Assembly (NCBI RefSeq): GCF_008369915.1
Contig: NZ_VSRN01000001.1
Location: forward strand, 1,054,001 to 1,118,000
DNA from: Dyadobacter sp. UC 10
GTDB lineage: Bacteria; Bacteroidota; Bacteroidia; Cytophagales; Spirosomataceae
Length of the DNA: 64,000 bases
Reading direction: 5' to 3'
Both the position numbers and the translations under genes were made by a program. The first letter of the stretch is position 1, and each line of letters opens with the position of its first letter. Below are positions 61,573 to 64,000 of the stretch, piece by piece. The notes below the pieces were generated by a model. The model was not told the origin of the DNA. It searched no databases and worked only from the letters and a program-made list of their open reading frames with translations.

Positions 61573-61821
61573 ATGGAGACCGGAAGCACAGGGAACGGAA
61601 AGGAAAACGGGAAGCCGCTGATGAAAAATCAGTCCTCCAAATTCCTGAAATATTCGGGGCTGGCCACGCAGATGCTCGGCACGATCCTGATCTTCACTTA
61701 CGGAGGCTATCGGCTGGATCGCTACCAGCAGAATGAAGTGCCTGTATGGACGCTGGCGTTGTCGCTTGCTTCCATCGCGGGCTCACTATATATGCTGATC
61801 CGAAGTTTCTCCAAATCATAA
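61573..61821 (+). CDS. AtpZ/AtpI-like ATP synthase accessory protein
   Basis: The 82-residue protein has a polar N-terminus (METGSTGNGKENGKPLMKNQ) and two membrane helices (about 29-47 and 58-78). It matches the short AtpZ/AtpI family that precedes atp operons and helps c-ring assembly or Mg2+ supply. It is the first gene of the ATP synthase row here, 137 bp after the divergent porW start. Confidence 0.82.
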   Translation: METGSTGNGKENGKPLMKNQSSKFLKYSGLATQMLGTILIFTYGGYRLDRYQQNEVPVWTLALSLASIAGSLYMLIRSFSKS

Positions 61822-61843
61822 AATTGCCTATCCAACTTTTCAA

Positions 61844-62203
61844 ATGCTACGCACCATTTTAGCGACTGTTGTTCTCGGAATTGTATTTTTCCTTGTTCAG
61901 CATTACCACCTCGGGTCGTTCCTCCATCCACACATCTGGTACATTCTGATCTTCTTCGCGGGACTGTCTTTTTTAGGGCATCGACTGATGGAAATGGGAT
62001 TAAGAAACGAGAGGGAGAAATTTGTTGCTTTTTACATGTCTACAATCGTAGCCAGGTTCATTCTGAGCCTGATTTTCATCGCCGTATTTTTATATCAGGG
62101 GCTAAGTGATTCATTCCTATTTGTTATCAATTTTTTTGCACTCTATTTATTTTATACATGCTTTGAAATATATGGTTTGTATAGTAACTTGCGCCGCGAT
62201 TGA
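61844..62203 (+). CDS. Small membrane protein of the atp operon
   Basis: The 119-residue protein has four hydrophobic helices and a conserved-looking loop RLMEMGLRNEREKFVAFYMSTIVARF, ending in FEIYGLYSNLRRD. Its place between the AtpZ-like gene and atpB is that of AtpI/UncI-type proteins, but sequence similarity is not decisive. It is probably a Bacteroidota-specific assembly factor. Spacing is 22 bp from the gene before and 24 bp to atpB. Confidence 0.75.
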   Translation: MLRTILATVVLGIVFFLVQHYHLGSFLHPHIWYILIFFAGLSFLGHRLMEMGLRNEREKFVAFYMSTIVARFILSLIFIAVFLYQGLSDSFLFVINFFALYLFYTCFEIYGLYSNLRRD

Positions 62204-62227
62204 CAAAGCATAGTATTTCAAGCCTTT

Positions 62228-63322
62228 ATGTATATCCACATCAGACGTTTTTTTACAATTGCCCTGGTAGCTGCTACCTGTCTTTTCAACGCTCCCGCGA
62301 AGGCCGCCGAACCTACCCAGCACGAGGGTGAAAAGGTGACTGAGCGCATCAATGAAAAGGAGCATGAAATTGAACATAAGCTTGAAGAGCACGAAGAAGA
62401 GTTCAAGATCGGCGAGATGATCATGCACCACATTGCCGACTCGCATGAATGGGAATTTACCCACGGCGTAGTGCTTCCGCTTCCTGTTATCCTCTATTCA
62501 GAAGATCGCGGTATTGACGTTTTCTCTTCTTCTAATTTCCACAACGACCATCACGAATACAACGGATATCACCTGGTTCACGGTGATTCGGAGCAGGTTG
62601 TTCCCGTTGACAAGTCCCGCAAGATCTACGATTTCTCTATTACGAAGAATGTAGCGTCCATGCTGATCAGCGCGGTGATATTGATCCTCGTTTTTACCAG
62701 CATTGCAGGTTTTTATAAAAACAATAAGAATAAGGCGCCGAAAGGTTTTCAATCGGCTATGGAGGTAGTTATTCTCTTTATCCGGGACGAAGTTGTAAAG
62801 CCGAGCATTGGTCCGAAGTACGAGAAATACCTGCCTTACCTGCTGACATTGTTCTTCTTTATATTGGTCAACAATATCATGGGCTTGCTTCCAGGTTCAG
62901 CCAACCTGACAGGAAATATTGCGGTAACCATGACATTGGCGGTTCTGACATTCATTATCGTTCATTTGAATGCAAACGGCAACTACTATAAACACCTTGT
63001 AAAACCGACCGGCGTACCAGCTCCGCTGCTGCTTATTATGATCCCGGTTGAAATAGTTGGTGTATTCATGAAACCTTTCTCTCTGATGGTGCGGCTTTTC
63101 GCCAACATCACAGCGGGCCACATTATTCTTCTAAGCCTTTTCGGTCTGATCTTTATTTTCCAAAGCTTCGTGATCGCGCCTGTCATTTCGCTTTTTGCCC
63201 TGTTCCTCAATTTTATTGAGATCATGGTTGCATTTATCCAGGCATTTATTTTTACCCTGTTATCGTCCATGTACATCGGCAGCGCTATTGAAGAACATAG
63301 CGACGCAGACCACGGACATTGA
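62228..63322 (+). CDS. atpB: ATP synthase F0 subunit a
   Basis: This is the stator channel of the F1Fo ATP synthase. The 364 residues begin with a signal-like segment (about 1-27, ending AKAA) and a His/Glu/Lys-rich extramembrane stretch (about 28-80) usual in Bacteroidota. Five to six membrane helices follow. The essential Arg lies in SLMVRLFANITAGH (about 280-293), facing the subunit c carboxylate. The C-terminus is rich in His and Asp (EEHSDADHGH). atpE follows 44 bp later. Confidence 0.95.
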   Translation: MYIHIRRFFTIALVAATCLFNAPAKAAEPTQHEGEKVTERINEKEHEIEHKLEEHEEEFKIGEMIMHHIADSHEWEFTHGVVLPLPVILYSEDRGIDVFSSSNFHNDHHEYNGYHLVHGDSEQVVPVDKSRKIYDFSITKNVASMLISAVILILVFTSIAGFYKNNKNKAPKGFQSAMEVVILFIRDEVVKPSIGPKYEKYLPYLLTLFFFILVNNIMGLLPGSANLTGNIAVTMTLAVLTFIIVHLNANGNYYKHLVKPTGVPAPLLLIMIPVEIVGVFMKPFSLMVRLFANITAGHIILLSLFGLIFIFQSFVIAPVISLFALFLNFIEIMVAFIQAFIFTLLSSMYIGSAIEEHSDADHGH

Positions 63323-63354
63323 TTCTGAATCTCTTTTTATCAATTATATTTTAA

Positions 63355-63630
<276 letters not shown>

Positions 63631-63693
63631 TAAAGAAATTGGACTTGGTCCTTACTTCATATGCATTAGGCTGAGAAGTAAAATGAAACTCTT

Positions 63694-63722
63694 CGTGGAA
63701 GCATTAGGCTTCCACGATTTTT
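63694..63722 (+). terminator. Hairpin with T-tract between atpE and atpF
   Basis: CGTGGAAGC pairs perfectly with GCTTCCACG around ATTAG, followed by five T residues. It is inside the operon, 38 bp before the atpF ATG, so it is either a leaky terminator or an mRNA-stabilising element that raises c-subunit output relative to b. Confidence 0.7.
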
Positions 63723-63760
63723 GAAAAAAGAGAGCTGTTAACACTTAAACTCATCATTAT

Positions 63761-64000
63761 ATGTCATTGCTTACTCCAAACCCAGGTCTGATATTCTGGA
63801 TGCTTGTAGTATTCTTACTGGTGGTTTTCATCCTTGCGAAATTCGCCTGGAAACCGATCATCAAAGGCCTTAAAGACCGCGAAAACGAAATTCAGGGTGC
63901 ATTGGATCTGGCAGAAAAAACCAGAGCTGAAATGATCCAGTTGAAATCTGACAACGAAAAACTCATCGCAGAAGCGAATGCAGTTCGTGACCAGATCCTG
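63761..64000 (+). CDS. atpF: ATP synthase F0 subunit b (3' truncated by window edge)
   Basis: Eighty codons are visible, starting MSLLTPNPGLIFWMLVVFLLVVFILAKFAWKPI. A membrane anchor (about 10-28) is followed by a charged helical stalk (LKDRENEIQGALDLAEKTRAEM). This is the subunit b pattern; it forms the peripheral stalk that links a and the F1 head. The rest lies beyond the window. Confidence 0.93.
   Translation, partial: MSLLTPNPGLIFWMLVVFLLVVFILAKFAWKPIIKGLKDRENEIQGALDLAEKTRAEMIQLKSDNEKLIAEANAVRDQIL

Overview
The window reads as chromosome of a Bacteroidota bacterium, most likely order Cytophagales near Dyadobacter/Spirosoma (inferred from protein character and gene content; no rRNA is present to confirm it). 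The pointers are type IX secretion components (PorX-like, PorW/SprE-like), a T9SS-type C-terminal sorting domain, a large TonB-dependent receptor with a carboxypeptidase-like N-terminal domain, a Bacteroidota-style AtpB with a long charged N-terminus, and promoter-like sites of the Bacteroidota form TTTG-N(18-21)-TAnnTTTG instead of -35/-10 boxes. Coding density is high, about 57 protein genes and one SRP RNA. I see no tRNA, rRNA, CRISPR array, insertion sequence or prophage.

Layout. 1-3226: end of a cytochrome c maturation operon (ccmD-like, ccmE, ccmF). 3364-9576: small membrane protein, DUF5916 outer-membrane protein, LRR protein, polyprenyl synthase, patatin. 9663-20252: TonB receptor, then housekeeping genes (esterase, RsmI-like methylase, MBL hydrolase, PssA, FabH, CoA-binding protein), a free-standing NUMOD4/HNH gene and a degenerate A-type Fe-S carrier. 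20386-23472: DUF7935-like protein and MutS2. 23549-32492: a sugar-catabolic region with an MFS transporter, two Gfo/Idh/MocA oxidoreductases, a TIM-barrel isomerase and a large secreted ThuA/PQQ-dehydrogenase/cytochrome c fusion; a four-helix-bundle gene between inverted octamer arrays interrupts it. 32567-47157: repeat-rich S74/T9SS protein, TIGR02757, LysM/RlpA-like protein, DUF4905, KdsB, PorX, FtsE, transaldolase, SRP RNA, TPR lipoprotein, BirA, RsfS, FtsH, aldose epimerase. 47138-52570 (minus): a four-gene set of RiPP/lasso-type tailoring enzymes (nucleotidyltransferase, HPr-kinase-like protein, B2 protease, PqqD-like RRE) downstream of a lysine-degradation pair. 52665-61435: YhiN-type flavoprotein, then the minus-strand run porW - PBP1a - glycerate kinase - uvrC. 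61573-64000: start of the F1Fo ATP synthase operon (atpZ/I-like, small membrane protein, atpB, atpE, atpF cut by the window edge).

Most notable. First, the PqqD/B2/kinase/nucleotidyltransferase quartet has a good promoter of its own but no precursor peptide and no lasso cyclase in the window; it is either an orphan lasso-tailoring set or a RiPP-like phosphorylation/nucleotidylation system of another kind. Second, short tandem arrays of 7- or 8-bp units occur at three loci. One inverted pair encloses a four-helix-bundle gene, one inverted pair is empty, and one is a single array; each ends 3 to 11 bp before a start codon. This looks like a small mobile-cassette family.
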